Shown: positions 1 through 8,588, counted from the first letter of the stretch. The stretch: 64,000 nt of DNA from Ruegeria sp. 6PALISEP08 (GCF_001238295.1 NZ_LGXZ01000011.1:62001-126000); one strand, 5' to 3'. Numbers and translations are program-made. The notes: a model not told the origin generated them from the sequence alone.

Positions 1-834
1 GATCGGAGACAGATAGCCCACGCCCTGCGCCTCGATCCGGTCGGGGGCCACACCATGGGCTTCGATCAAACGGGTACGTACGGCCTCGGCCCGGCTTTTG
101 CTGACCGAGATATTGGCCTGCAACGCACCGGTGTCGTCAGTATGCCCCACCAAAGCCAACCGCGTGTCCGGGTTGTCGGCCAGATACCCGGCCAGCAGGG
201 TCAGCGAGCCAAACGGCCCCTCACCCAACGCCACCTCGCCGGTTGGAAAATGCAAATCATCCAAGATCACATGTCCTGCGCGTGTCAGGGCCTCGAGTAA
301 TCCGCCCGAGCCTTCGACGGCCTGTTCGATTACCACCGGATCCGGGTCAGGCACATCCTGCGGCGACACGCGGATCAACTGGACATAGCCATCCGGCGGG
401 TTGCGGCTGACAAGCAGGCTGAGCGCGACAGGTCCCTTGGTGGCGGACAGAAAGCGGTAATCCTGAATGGCGACATACATGTCGGGTGTCGGCACGACTT
501 CGGTGCCAAATCTGAAGTCGAAGCCGCCGCAAGTTCGCGCCTCGCACTCGAACAGAATCTTGTATCCCTGCGCCTCGACCTGATCGCGCAACGGCGCCAA
601 AAGTTGCAGGGTTGTACTGGACCCTGCCTGAAGCCGCCATGTGAACCGTTCGACCCGACCCTCATACGTATCAGCAGGTACAACGCCTTTGGCATAAACC
701 CCTGTTGGCAGGTCATAACTGTCCAGCGGCGACGTCCGGTCGCTGACCTGGCGTGCACTTGCTGGCAGGGTCAGATCCTGCGCCAGAGCCGGACCTGCCA
801 GAAGCATTGAAACAAGGGCTGCGGCGCGGATCAT
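1..834 (-). CDS. OmpA-family protein with signal peptide (C-terminus beyond window)
   Basis: The reverse strand reads from an ATG at 834 to the window edge without a stop, so about 278 codons of the N-terminal and middle part are present. Residues 1-18 form a signal peptide (MIRAAALVSMLLAGPALA). The last 90 or so visible residues look like the OmpA/MotB peptidoglycan-binding fold: a 'DDLHFPTGE' start, then 'ALVGHTDDTGA', 'SKSRAEAVRTRLIE' and 'RIEAQGVGY'. The middle part has two cysteines in an 'ECEARTCGG' stretch and no family I recognise. The protein likely anchors the envelope to peptidoglycan. The start overlaps the stop of the AhpD-like gene (ATGA), so the two are probably co-transcribed. 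Confidence 0.85.
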   Translation of the reverse strand, partial: MIRAAALVSMLLAGPALAQDLTLPASARQVSDRTSPLDSYDLPTGVYAKGVVPADTYEGRVERFTWRLQAGSSTTLQLLAPLRDQVEAQGYKILFECEARTCGGFDFRFGTEVVPTPDMYVAIQDYRFLSATKGPVALSLLVSRNPPDGYVQLIRVSPQDVPDPDPVVIEQAVEGSGGLLEALTRAGHVILDDLHFPTGEVALGEGPFGSLTLLAGYLADNPDTRLALVGHTDDTGALQANISVSKSRAEAVRTRLIEAHGVAPDRIEAQGVGYLSPI

Positions 835-1403
835 CGAAACTGTGCGTGATATTCTTCGTTGGGCACCATTGCGGTCGCGCTGGCCACCCGGTTGGACATG
901 TTGAAAAACCCGGTGACATTGGCAATGTCCCAGATGTCCCGGTCGGTGAACCCGGCATCGCGCAGCTTCTGGCGGTCAGGTTCTTCGATCTCGGCGCTGG
1001 AAGTGGTCATCTTTGCAGCGAAGTCCAACATCGCACGTTGGCGAGAGTCCAGCGGCGCGACGCGATAGTTCATCACCAGCATCTCGCCCAATTGCGGATC
1101 GCCCGAGAGCTGACGTACCGCTGCGCCATGCGCGACCAGGCAGTAAAAGCACTTGTTGATCGACGACACCACCACGGCGATCATCTCTCGTTCCAGCTTG
1201 GACAAGCCGCTGTCGGCCAGCATCAGGTCATTATACATCGCCGTGAAGGCGTTCAGCTTGTCGATATCAAACGCGTTGGCCTTCAACACATTCGGCACCA
1301 TGCCCAGCTTTTCGACACAGATATCAAAGTACTTCTGCGTTTCCGGCGGCAAGGGATCGACCATGGGCAGGTTCAGCGCGGTGGGCTTGTCTTTCTGTGT
1401 CAC
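831..1403 (-). CDS. Peroxidase-related enzyme, carboxymuconolactone decarboxylase/AhpD-like
   Basis: The 190-residue product has the AhpD-like core with a CxxC pair and following histidine ('NKCFYCLVAHGAA'), as in the uncharacterised peroxidase-related (TIGR01926-type) branch of the CMD superfamily. Such proteins are thiol-dependent, cytosolic and probably take part in peroxide or thiol redox chemistry; the physiological substrate is unknown. The N-terminal 'PPETQKYFD...LGMVPNVLKA' motif is typical of this branch. Length is normal. It lies 15 bp downstream of a GNAT gene and overlaps the next gene by 4 bp, so it is in the middle of a leftward operon. Confidence 0.85.
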   Translation of the reverse strand: MTQKDKPTALNLPMVDPLPPETQKYFDICVEKLGMVPNVLKANAFDIDKLNAFTAMYNDLMLADSGLSKLEREMIAVVVSSINKCFYCLVAHGAAVRQLSGDPQLGEMLVMNYRVAPLDSRQRAMLDFAAKMTTSSAEIEEPDRQKLRDAGFTDRDIWDIANVTGFFNMSNRVASATAMVPNEEYHAQFR

Positions 1404-1418
1404 GGCGGCCTCTTCAGT

Positions 1419-2129
1419 TCACTCAAGGTGACGGTAATGGTATTCGCCCGCAAGCTCCATCCCGAGTGTGCGATAAAGACCGTTGGCACCTTTGTTGGCT
1501 TTGGTGCAGATCACGCTGAGGCTCTGCGCACCATGGTCTCGCGCCCAGATTGCTGCCGCGCGCATGGTCCAGTTGCCCAGCCCTTGGCGGCGGTGATCGG
1601 GCAGGATTTCAAGCGCGTGGACCATCGCAACATTCCCATGCATCGCGACAAAGGCCACACCGCTGGGTTTATCGTTGTGGCGCAGCAACAGACTGGTTTT
1701 GGGGCCCTTTGCGCGCGCCATCACCGCCTGCCGTTTTGGCCCGACCCCGGCCGAAGACCAGATTTCTCGAATGATTTCAAGCGGTTCCCAGACCGCAAAC
1801 ACCATGATCGAAGGGATCGGTTGATCTGTCAGCCGAGCGACCGGGCAAGCATAAATGTTGACCGGATCCAGGATACTATACCCACGACGCGCCAACTGAA
1901 CATCCAGCGCCTCGTCCCCGGGGCGCAGGCAGAAAATGCGTTTCTGCCCCATGGCAAGCATTGCGGCCTCAGCAGCGTCAATATCCGCTTCGGTGGCGGG
2001 GGCCAGCGCATTGGCGGCAGACACGCGTGACCCGCCGCCCTGCCCTTCGCGCAACTGAAATGGGCCAAGCGCCTGGTAACGTGCGGCAGGCCATGTGCCG
2101 TCGACTATATCTGCCCAGTTCGGACTCAA
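1419..2129 (-). CDS. GNAT family N-acetyltransferase
   Basis: The C-terminal 120 residues of this 236-residue protein show the GNAT core, with the acetyl-CoA-binding motif A 'LEILPDHRRQGLGNWTMRAA' and the later 'KANKGANGLYRTLGME' segment. It should transfer an acetyl group to an amine; the substrate cannot be told. The N-terminal half is more divergent. The start overlaps the stop of the CinA-like gene by 4 bp (ATGA), which points to translational coupling within a leftward operon. The ATG at 2129 is preferred because of that overlap. Confidence 0.8.
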   Translation of the reverse strand: MSPNWADIVDGTWPAARYQALGPFQLREGQGGGSRVSAANALAPATEADIDAAEAAMLAMGQKRIFCLRPGDEALDVQLARRGYSILDPVNIYACPVARLTDQPIPSIMVFAVWEPLEIIREIWSSAGVGPKRQAVMARAKGPKTSLLLRHNDKPSGVAFVAMHGNVAMVHALEILPDHRRQGLGNWTMRAAAIWARDHGAQSLSVICTKANKGANGLYRTLGMELAGEYHYRHLE

Positions 2130-2848
2130 AGCTCCAACTCTTTCGCAAGACGGGTCATCGCGGCATCAATCTGTCCACCATCAGTACCGCGTATCACAAC
2201 ATTGGCGCCGAAGGCCCCGTTAATCTGGAACGGATAACAGCCGATGGACAAGTCGTTGAACTCTTCGGCTAAAACGGACAGGTTTGCCGCAATATCGCCC
2301 TCGCCCCGATCCACACGCAGAGTTTGCGACAGCAAGGGGCTGCCGCCGGCCAGTGTTGGCAAAACGCTGGCCACCATCGCCTGAAAGACCGAAGGCACAC
2401 CTGCCATCACATACACATTCGCAAGGACAAAGCCCGGTGCCGTTGAGACCGGGTTGTCGATCAGCGCCGCGCCATCCGGGATGCGGGCCATGCGCAGACG
2501 GGCGGCGTTCAGCTCCAACCCGGATTTGTCGTAATGGGTTTGCAGCAGCGCCCGCGCGTCATCCCGTATGTCTATTGGCGTGTCAAAGGCACGTGCGATG
2601 CAGTCGGCGGTGATATCGTCATGGGTCGGGCCGATGCCGCCGCTGGTAAAGACGGTGCCATGGGCGTCAGATAGCGCTTTGACAGCCGCTTCGATAGCGG
2701 GGGCGTCATCGCTGACAATGCGCACTTCTTTCAGGTCAATGCCGTGCTTGGTCAGTTCCTGCGCCAGAAAGTGCATGTTGGCATCACGGGTGCGGCCCGA
2801 GAGGATTTCATCCCCGATCACCAACATTGCTGCGGTTGGATTGGCCAT
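2126..2848 (-). CDS. Molybdopterin-binding protein, CinA N-terminal domain type
   Basis: The 240-residue protein is a stand-alone MoCF/CinA N-terminal domain: 'MLVIGDEILSGRTRDAN' at the start, then 'VFTSGGIGPTHDDIT' and 'PVSTAPGFVLANVYVMAGVPSVF'. Longer CinA proteins add a nicotinamide-nucleotide amidase domain, which is absent here, so deamidation of NMN should not be assumed. The family is often called competence/damage-inducible protein A, but the function of the single-domain form is unclear. It is the first gene of the leftward operon 2848-1 and is divergent from sfsA (50 bp gap), so the promoters must lie in that gap or overlap the genes. Confidence 0.85.
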   Translation of the reverse strand: MANPTAAMLVIGDEILSGRTRDANMHFLAQELTKHGIDLKEVRIVSDDAPAIEAAVKALSDAHGTVFTSGGIGPTHDDITADCIARAFDTPIDIRDDARALLQTHYDKSGLELNAARLRMARIPDGAALIDNPVSTAPGFVLANVYVMAGVPSVFQAMVASVLPTLAGGSPLLSQTLRVDRGEGDIAANLSVLAEEFNDLSIGCYPFQINGAFGANVVIRGTDGGQIDAAMTRLAKELEL

Positions 2849-2898
2849 GGCGCTCTCCCCTCTTGATCGTTCTCAGGGGCAGGTATAGGCCCTGAACC

Positions 2899-3600
2899 AT
2901 GCGTTTTGAAACCCCTCTTGTCCCCGCCCGCCTGATCCGTCGCTACAAACGCTTTCTGGCCGATTGCACGCTTGAAGATGGCCGAGAGGTTACAGCCCAT
3001 TGCGCCAATCCCGGCTCGATGATGGGACTGGCCGAACCAGGCGAGAAAATCTGGCTGGAGCCCAATGACGAGCCCAAGAAAAAGCTGAAATACGGCTGGC
3101 GGCTGGTTGATCACGAGAACGGGCATTTCACGGGGGTCGATACCTCGGTTCCGAACCGGGCTTTGCGGGCCGCCCTAGAGGCGGGTGAAATCCCCGAACT
3201 TGCCGCCTATGACACCGTCCGGCCCGAGGTGAAATACGGCGAAAACAGCCGCATCGACTTCCTGTTGACCGGGCCGGGCCTACCGGACGCCTATGTCGAG
3301 GTCAAAAGTGTTACCCTGTCCCGCCGACCCGGCCTCGCCGAGTTTCCCGATAGCGTCACGGCCCGTGGTACCAAGCATTTGGGAGAACTGGCGACGATGG
3401 CCGCGCAAGGACACCGGGCGATCATGCTGTATCTGGTGCAACGGACGGATTGTGACCGGTTTGCTCTAGCTGAGGATATTGATCCGGCTTATGCGTCGGC
3501 GTTTGACACCGCGCAAGTTCAGGGAGTTGAACGGTTGATTTACGGGACGCGCATTTCGCCGGGGGGTATTTGCGTGGATGATGCACGACTGGCCGACTGA
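2899..3600 (+). CDS. sfsA: SfsA family DNA/RNA nuclease, sugar fermentation stimulation protein
   Basis: The 233-residue product matches SfsA along its whole length: N-terminal OB-like part with 'VTAHCANPGSMMGL', a restriction-nuclease-like core with 'SRIDFLL' and 'AYVEVKSVTL', and 'FPDSVTARGTKHL'. D, E and K of the 'D...EVK' motif are the expected catalytic residues. SfsA is a cytosolic nucleic-acid-binding protein; its role in metabolism is not settled. It is read rightward before map, with a 175-bp gap in which nothing else is visible. The last 15 or so codons ('ISPGGICVDDARLAD') differ from the usual SfsA end and resemble an intergenic repeat described for 50718-50760. Confidence 0.92.
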   Translation: MRFETPLVPARLIRRYKRFLADCTLEDGREVTAHCANPGSMMGLAEPGEKIWLEPNDEPKKKLKYGWRLVDHENGHFTGVDTSVPNRALRAALEAGEIPELAAYDTVRPEVKYGENSRIDFLLTGPGLPDAYVEVKSVTLSRRPGLAEFPDSVTARGTKHLGELATMAAQGHRAIMLYLVQRTDCDRFALAEDIDPAYASAFDTAQVQGVERLIYGTRISPGGICVDDARLAD

Positions 3601-3775
3601 GCAGGGATTCCGCAGGCCAAACCTCGTTTGACGCTAAGGTTGTACAGCCCTTGAACTTAGCCCTCTAAACGCCATTTTCTTTCGTTGAATCGCCCCGCGA
3701 CCCCGCACCCTCTGGAACTTTCTGCACAAGCAGCGTAAAAGGAATGCTGCGCGCAACATATGGAGCTTAGCGTCG

Positions 3776-4588
3776 ATGAAAGAGCATCGTGGCCGCCTGA
3801 CGAAAGACGGCATTCGCATCTATGAACAAAGTGACTTCGCCGGGATGCACGCGGCGGGCGCTTTGGCGGCGCGGATTCTGGATGATATCGCCGGGCATAT
3901 CTTTCCCGGCCAGACCACCGGCGCGATTGACGGGCTGATCACACAGATGGTCGAAGACGCAGGCGCAACCTCGGCCACCATTGGCTACAAGGGCTATCAG
4001 CACGCCAGCTGTATCAGTGTGAACCACGTGGTCTGCCATGGCATTCCCGGTGAGAAAAAGCTGAAGGATGGCGATATTCTGAATATCGACGTGACCGTCA
4101 TCGTCGATGGCTGGTTCGGCGATACTTCGCGCATGTATGTAGCCGGCAAACTGCCGCGCAAGGCGGAACGGTTGATCCAGGTGACCCATGACGCGCTGTT
4201 CAAGGGCATCGAGATGGTCAAGCCCGGCAACACATTCGGAGACATCGGCCACGCCATTCAGGCTTTTGTCGAAGCGCACCGGATGAGCGTTGTGCGTGAT
4301 TTCTGTGGCCACGGGCTGGGCCGCGTGTTCCACGCGCCGCCGAACGTGCTGCACTATGGCCGTCCGGGCACTGGCGCGGTTCTGGAAGAGGGTATGTTCT
4401 TTACCATCGAACCAATGGTGAATCTGGGTCGTCCGGAAACCAAGACGCTGGCCGATGACTGGACCGCCGTGACCCGCGACAAGTCGCTATCGGCGCAATT
4501 CGAGCATTCGGTGGGTGTCACGGCGGACGGGGTCGAGATCTTTACGATCTCGCCGGGCGGCAAGTTCCACCCGACCTATTCCTCCTGA
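3776..4588 (+). CDS. map: Type I methionine aminopeptidase
   Basis: The 270-residue enzyme removes the initiator methionine from nascent proteins. The metal-binding residues are in place: Asp in 'NIDVTVIVDGWFGDTS', His in 'GHGLGRVFHAPP', Glu in 'FFTIEPMVN' and Glu in 'SAQFEHSVGV'; the substrate His is in 'YQHASCISVNHVVCHG'. Length agrees with type I MetAP plus a short N-terminal extension. Start chosen at the ATG with GGAG ten bases upstream. A small opposite-strand ORF overlaps its last 13 bases. Confidence 0.95.
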   Translation: MKEHRGRLTKDGIRIYEQSDFAGMHAAGALAARILDDIAGHIFPGQTTGAIDGLITQMVEDAGATSATIGYKGYQHASCISVNHVVCHGIPGEKKLKDGDILNIDVTVIVDGWFGDTSRMYVAGKLPRKAERLIQVTHDALFKGIEMVKPGNTFGDIGHAIQAFVEAHRMSVVRDFCGHGLGRVFHAPPNVLHYGRPGTGAVLEEGMFFTIEPMVNLGRPETKTLADDWTAVTRDKSLSAQFEHSVGVTADGVEIFTISPGGKFHPTYSS

Positions 4589-4755
4589 TCGGCAACCTGT
4601 TCACGCAGGAATTTCAGCAACAACGTCTCTGATCCCCACGGGGTAACTGCGTCGTGGATGAAAACCGGTGCACGCATCGGTTTAGGCTGCGGCCCTGTCG
4701 TGCTGTCAGTGTCCTGCGAGAAGGCCCAGAACGGAGGTGTGATGGCGCGGTCCAT
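4576..4755 (-). CDS. Small hypothetical protein, 59 aa
   Basis: A 59-codon frame beginning MDRAITPPFWAFSQ and ending in an acidic tail (EQVADQEE) starts 25 bp after the HAD phosphatase stop and runs into the 3' end of map on the opposite strand. Its composition, hydrophobic start and acid/basic end, looks protein-like and the position suggests the last cistron of the rsmD/HAD side. No clear Shine-Dalgarno is visible before the ATG, and I do not recognise the family. It may be a real short protein or a chance frame. Confidence 0.45.
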   Translation of the reverse strand: MDRAITPPFWAFSQDTDSTTGPQPKPMRAPVFIHDAVTPWGSETLLLKFLREQVADQEE

Positions 4756-4780
4756 GAGCCAAACATAGCATGATTGTCGC

Positions 4781-5416
4781 TCAGAGTCCCAAAAGCTTGG
4801 GCACTTGAGACATCTGTGTGAAGACCTCGGCCCCGAGTTCCCTCAACCGCTCGCCCCCGCCATGGGGCGCATACCCCAAGCAGCGCATATTCGCGCGGAT
4901 GGCCGCCGTCACACCGCTTGGGCTGTCTTCGATCACGATCGGAGACGCAGCACCCAACTGTCGGGCAGCAGTCAGAAACAAGGTCGGATCAGGCTTGCCC
5001 ATTCCGATTGTCTCAACTGAGAACATAACGTCTTTGAATCGGTCCCACAGCCCGTTCTGACCCAAGGTGACCTTCATCTTGGACAGTGTTCCATTCGAAG
5101 CCACACAATAGGGCAGGCTCCTGCGGTCGAGCAACGACAGAAGGTCAGGGATGCCATCAATCAGGGGAACACCTTTTTGCAACAACGCGTCCGTCTCTGC
5201 GTCCAGTTCGACAATCCAGTCGGCTGGCAGGTTCGCCCCCAACTCGACGGCTTTTTCCTTGCACTTCGCCGTTGTCAGCCCGACAAACAGGGACATGCAC
5301 TCCGGCAGCGTCAGATGCAGGCCATAGCCCGCGAGGTTATCGGCCAATGCCTGATTGGACAGAACCTCGCTGTCGACCAGAACGCCGTCGCAATCGAAAA
5401 TCACCAAATCGTGCAT
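4781..5416 (-). CDS. HAD-superfamily phosphatase, beta-phosphoglucomutase-like
   Basis: The 211-residue protein begins with the HAD motif I 'VIFDCDGVLVDSE' (nucleophile Asp and acid/base Asp), has motif II Ser/Thr in 'YCVASNG', and motifs III and IV in 'GKPDPTLFL' and 'VIEDSPSGVTAA'. The cap is the helical type seen in phosphoglycolate phosphatase and beta-phosphoglucomutase relatives. The substrate cannot be fixed. An in-frame ATG 20 codons upstream exists, but the start at 5416 has AGAGG at good spacing and puts motif I at the very N-terminus, as usual. The gap to rsmD is 88 bp. Confidence 0.88.
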   Translation of the reverse strand: MHDLVIFDCDGVLVDSEVLSNQALADNLAGYGLHLTLPECMSLFVGLTTAKCKEKAVELGANLPADWIVELDAETDALLQKGVPLIDGIPDLLSLLDRRSLPYCVASNGTLSKMKVTLGQNGLWDRFKDVMFSVETIGMGKPDPTLFLTAARQLGAASPIVIEDSPSGVTAAIRANMRCLGYAPHGGGERLRELGAEVFTQMSQVPKLLGL

Positions 5417-5504
5417 GGGAACCTCTGCCTGTCTCAGGTGAGACCTACACCTTGGCGTGATGCGGGCGCAATCCAACCGTCGGCATCAACCCGCCCGGTG
5501 TGTT

Positions 5505-6065
5505 TCAGTCTGAAACCTGGTGCCACATCAATGAGATATACGTTTCTCCATAGCTGCGTGAGTCATGCAGGACAAACCCTTCGGGCGCAGTCATTGGGCT
5601 GTTTTCCTCCCATACGATCAACGCGTCATCGGCCAGCCAATGGCCTTGCAGGGCAGCAGCCAGCGCCTTCTGGCCCAAAGCTTTGCCATAGGGCGGATCC
5701 AGGAAGATCAGATCATACGCCGCGCCGGGATTGTCGCCCAGCCGAGTTGCGTCGCGGCGGATCAATGTCGTCTGGCCTGTGCTGCCAGTGAGGTCGATAT
5801 TCTTCCGGATCAGCCCCTGCGCGACACGACCGTCATCAACGAAAGTCACATGAGCCGCGCCGCGCGACAGAGCCTCAAGCCCCAGCGCCCCGGTGCCTGC
5901 GAACAGGTCCAGCACACGAAGACTGTCAAAATCGATCTGATGGGTCAGTACGTTGAACAGGCTTTCGCGAACGCGGTCGGTGGTGGGGCGCAGATGTGCG
6001 CCCGCATCCCCTTTGCCGACCGAAGCCAAGGCGCGGCCCCGAAACTCTCCGGCGATGATCCTCAC
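5505..6065 (-). CDS. rsmD: 16S rRNA (guanine966-N2)-methyltransferase RsmD
   Basis: The 186-residue product has the family hallmarks: N-terminal 'MRIIAGEFRGRAL', 'LRPTTDRVRESLFNVL', the SAM-binding 'VLDLFAGTGALGLEALSRGA', and the catalytic 'FLDPPYG'. It methylates G966 of 16S rRNA during 30S assembly. Length is normal. Its start overlaps the stop of the FAD oxidoreductase by 4 bp (ATGA), so it is translated as the second cistron of that transcript. Confidence 0.95.
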   Translation of the reverse strand: MRIIAGEFRGRALASVGKGDAGAHLRPTTDRVRESLFNVLTHQIDFDSLRVLDLFAGTGALGLEALSRGAAHVTFVDDGRVAQGLIRKNIDLTGSTGQTTLIRRDATRLGDNPGAAYDLIFLDPPYGKALGQKALAAALQGHWLADDALIVWEENSPMTAPEGFVLHDSRSYGETYISLMWHQVSD

Positions 6066-7273
6066 GCCTTGAGCAGCGGCTTCAGATCCGCTTCCGGGTC
6101 GGCCACGATGGCCGGGTCGGCCGTCTTGCCTGCATCAATCAGGCGTTTTCCGACCATATAGGCGCGTGGATCGTTCATTGCGTCCACCGCTATCAACTGG
6201 TCGCCCTTGTAGTACCAGAAAGACACGGTTTGCCCTTCGCCTTTGCGGGTCACAACGCGGTCATATCCGGTGTTCAATCCGGCAATTTGCAATTTGACAT
6301 CATACTGGTCTGACCAGAACCATGGTGTCGCCACATAATGCCGGGCCGCGCCCAGCATGTTCTGCGCCACGATCTCTGCCTGATCGATGGCGTTGGGCAC
6401 GCTTTCAAGCCGGATCCGGCCTTCACCATGCGGGAACGAAGCACAATCGCCTGCCGCCCAGATCGAGGGGTCCGATGTGCGGCCATGGGCGTCGGTCTTG
6501 ATACCGTTGTCCAGCTCAAGCCCCGCCATTTCAGCCAATTGGGTTGCGGGTGCGATACCCACGCCAACCACGACGAAATCAACCGCCAGCTCGGTGCCGT
6601 CGGTCAAAACGGCTCCAGTGACCTTGCCGTTTTCGCCAAGCAGCCGATCCAGCCCAACACCTTCGCGAATGTCAGCGCCGTAATCGCTGTGCAACGCGCG
6701 GAAATAGTCGCTGGTCTCGGGTGCGGCGACCCGTTGGAGGATGCGATCTGCCATTTCGACCAGAGTGACATTGACCCCGCGCTTGGCGCAGACGGCAGCG
6801 GCCTCAAGCCCGATATAGCCACCCCCCACGATCAGCGCGCGGGCACCTTCTGTTACCTTAGGCTCCATATCGTCGATATGTGCCAGGTCGCGCACCACAT
6901 GGACGCCGTCCAGATCACCGCCTATCGCGGCTGGCAGACGGCGTGGATCTGAGCCGGTGGTCAGGGCCAGTTCGTCGTAGGAAATGACTTCATCCCCCAA
7001 CGTCACAGTCTTGGCGTGCGGGTCGATGCCCGTCACGTGCTGGCCCAGACGCAGGTTGATGTTGTTCTCGGCGTAAAAACTCTCGGGTCGCAGGAACAGG
7101 CGCTCCAGCTCCATGTCGCCCAACAGGTACGCCTTGGACAAAGGCGGGCGCTGATAAGGCAGATGCGGTTCAGCCCCGATGAGGGTGATGTCCCCCTCGA
7201 ACCCATCCTTGCGCAGACGCGCCACCAACGATGCGCCCGCCTGACCGGCACCTATCACGACAATATGGCTCAT
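6062..7273 (-). CDS. FAD-dependent NAD(P)H oxidoreductase, ferredoxin-reductase type
   Basis: The 403-residue protein has an N-terminal FAD dinucleotide-binding motif 'VVIGAGQAGASLVARL', an NAD-binding motif 'ALIVGGGYIGLEAAAVCAKRG', the 'TSDPSIWAAGDCAS' FAD motif, and a C-terminal reductase domain with 'PWFWSDQYDVKLQIAG'. This is the architecture of rhodocoxin, putidaredoxin and toluene-dioxygenase ferredoxin reductases. No ferredoxin or P450 gene is nearby, so the partner is unknown. The frame is open 11 codons further upstream, but the ATG at 7273 places the Rossmann motif at the N-terminus and has GGGTGGG upstream. rsmD follows with a 4-bp overlap. Confidence 0.88.
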   Translation of the reverse strand: MSHIVVIGAGQAGASLVARLRKDGFEGDITLIGAEPHLPYQRPPLSKAYLLGDMELERLFLRPESFYAENNINLRLGQHVTGIDPHAKTVTLGDEVISYDELALTTGSDPRRLPAAIGGDLDGVHVVRDLAHIDDMEPKVTEGARALIVGGGYIGLEAAAVCAKRGVNVTLVEMADRILQRVAAPETSDYFRALHSDYGADIREGVGLDRLLGENGKVTGAVLTDGTELAVDFVVVGVGIAPATQLAEMAGLELDNGIKTDAHGRTSDPSIWAAGDCASFPHGEGRIRLESVPNAIDQAEIVAQNMLGAARHYVATPWFWSDQYDVKLQIAGLNTGYDRVVTRKGEGQTVSFWYYKGDQLIAVDAMNDPRAYMVGKRLIDAGKTADPAIVADPEADLKPLLKA

Positions 7274-7372
7274 GTTTTGCCCACCCTGCAGATTTCTCGT
7301 GGTCACTTTCTGTCGACCACCTATATTGCGGCTAAGCCCAATTCTGCAAATCCAAACGACAGGAGCTGAAAA

Positions 7373-7858
7373 ATGATTTCAACAGGAGATGCACTTCCCG
7401 AGGCCACACTGATCCAGATGGGGGCAAACGGTCCGGAAGAGGTTCGGATTTCAGATAAGACCAAAGGGCGCAAAGTGGTCATATTCGCAGTGCCCGGTGC
7501 CTATACCGGCACGTGCACCACGGCACATGTGCCAAGCTTCATGCGTACGAAAAAACAATTCGACGACAAGGGCGTGGACGAGATCATGTGCCTGTCGGTC
7601 AATGACCCTTTCGTGATGCAAGCCTGGGGTGAATCCACCGGCGCGACCGAGGCAGGATTGACCATGGTGTCAGACGCGGCCTCGGAATTCACCAAGGCCA
7701 TCGGCATGGATTTCGACGCGCCACCTGTAGGCCTGATCGCCCGGTCCAAACGTTATGCGATGCTGGTCGAGGACGGGAAAGTCACAGCGCTGAATCTGGA
7801 AGAAAACCCCGGCGCCTGTGAAATCTCAGCGGGTGAAGGCCTGCTGGAGGTGATCTGA
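7373..7858 (+). CDS. Peroxiredoxin, Prx5-like
   Basis: The 161-residue protein is a peroxiredoxin of the Prx5/glutaredoxin-linked type. The peroxidatic cysteine is Cys48 in 'VPGAYTGTCTTAHVPSF', with the expected Pro41 and Thr45 before it; the conserved Arg lies in 'PVGLIARSKRYAML'. It reduces hydrogen peroxide and alkyl peroxides in the cytosol using glutathione/glutaredoxin or thioredoxin. It is divergent from the FAD oxidoreductase with a 100-bp gap. AGGAGCTG stands before the ATG. A GC-rich hairpin follows within 10 bp of the stop. Confidence 0.92.
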   Translation: MISTGDALPEATLIQMGANGPEEVRISDKTKGRKVVIFAVPGAYTGTCTTAHVPSFMRTKKQFDDKGVDEIMCLSVNDPFVMQAWGESTGATEAGLTMVSDAASEFTKAIGMDFDAPPVGLIARSKRYAMLVEDGKVTALNLEENPGACEISAGEGLLEVI

Positions 7859-7866
7859 GTTTTGCT

Positions 7867-7887
7867 GGCCCCGGTCTGCCCGGGGCC
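7867..7887 (+). terminator. Putative intrinsic terminator after the peroxiredoxin gene
   Basis: A perfect 8-bp stem (GGCCCCGG/CCGGGGCC) with a 5-nt loop starts 8 bases after the stop codon. The trailing stretch is only weakly T-rich, so termination efficiency is uncertain. Confidence 0.6.
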
Positions 7888-7959
7888 ACTTGTTCTCAAA
7901 TTAACTTGAAGCACCGCCCCAATGCGCGAATACTCGTCGCATAACTTGGGGAGATTTTT

Positions 7960-8205
7960 ATGAAGCTTAGGGTATTTTCACTCATCTTAGTCGGCACAGG
8001 CCTTGTGGCGGCCTGTGGACCAGCGCCCACCCCACAGCAACAAGCCGCACGACAGCACGAGATTGCATGCCTTGGCGGCACGCTTGGCGGCGCGTTGATC
8101 GGTGGTGCAATCGGCAACCAGTTTGGCGGCGGATCGGGCAAGACGATCCTGACCGCAGCAGGCGCCGCCGCTGGCGGTTTCGAAGGCCAGAGATTCGCGT
8201 GCTGA
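7960..8205 (+). CDS. Small glycine-zipper lipoprotein
   Basis: An 81-residue protein with a lipoprotein signal peptide ending in the lipobox LVAAC (lipidated Cys19). The mature part contains a glycine-zipper membrane-spanning pattern, 'GGTLGGALIGGAIGNQFGGGSG', as in the Rickettsia 17-kDa antigen and related 2TM glycine-zipper proteins. It should sit in the outer or inner membrane of the envelope. It is the first of three short exported proteins in a row; GGGGAG lies before the ATG. Its exact role is unknown. Confidence 0.8.
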   Translation: MKLRVFSLILVGTGLVAACGPAPTPQQQAARQHEIACLGGTLGGALIGGAIGNQFGGGSGKTILTAAGAAAGGFEGQRFAC

Positions 8206-8216
8206 GGAGGTTGAGC

Positions 8217-8564
8217 ATGACACGGACAGTAATCATACTCGCAACCGCAGTTCTGGCCTCGGCCGCCCATGCGGAAACTGTGGCCGAGCTGCATGAAAAA
8301 GAGCTGAACGCCATTGACGCAAACAACGACGGCTTCCTGTCCAAAGACGAGTTCAACGCGTTCTCGGATTATGCGTTTCAGACCATGGATGAAGACAAAA
8401 ACGGCACCTTGGGGTTGGACGAGGCCAAACCGTTTCTGGACATCAAGCAATTCCAGAATGTTGACCGCAACAAGGACAGCTTTATCTCAAGAGCGGAATA
8501 TGATGCTCAGATGGATGAAGATTTCAACACGGCGGATCAGGATGGTAACGGCCAACTGGATTAA
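8217..8564 (+). CDS. Periplasmic EF-hand calcium-binding protein
   Basis: A 115-residue product with a cleavable signal peptide (MTRTVIILATAVLASAAHA) followed by EF-hand loops: 'DANNDGFLSKDEF', 'DEDKNGTLGLDEA', 'DRNKDSFISRAEY' and a final partial 'DQDGNGQLD'. The loops keep acidic residues at positions 1, 3, 5 and 12 apart from the truncated last one, so binding of two or more Ca2+ is expected. The ATG at 8217 is chosen because GGAGG is 6 bases upstream and it starts the signal peptide; the frame stays open further upstream inside the preceding gene. It begins 11 bp after the glycine-zipper gene. Confidence 0.85.
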   Translation: MTRTVIILATAVLASAAHAETVAELHEKELNAIDANNDGFLSKDEFNAFSDYAFQTMDEDKNGTLGLDEAKPFLDIKQFQNVDRNKDSFISRAEYDAQMDEDFNTADQDGNGQLD

Positions 8565-8588
8565 ACCTGCCGCGGACAGGAGCTTGGT

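Noticed and set aside
753-2030. Open frame of 425 codons on the plus strand
   Set aside because: It lies antisense to the AhpD-like and GNAT genes, which have clear family motifs; GC-rich codon bias opens the opposite frame. Its translation has no recognisable domain.
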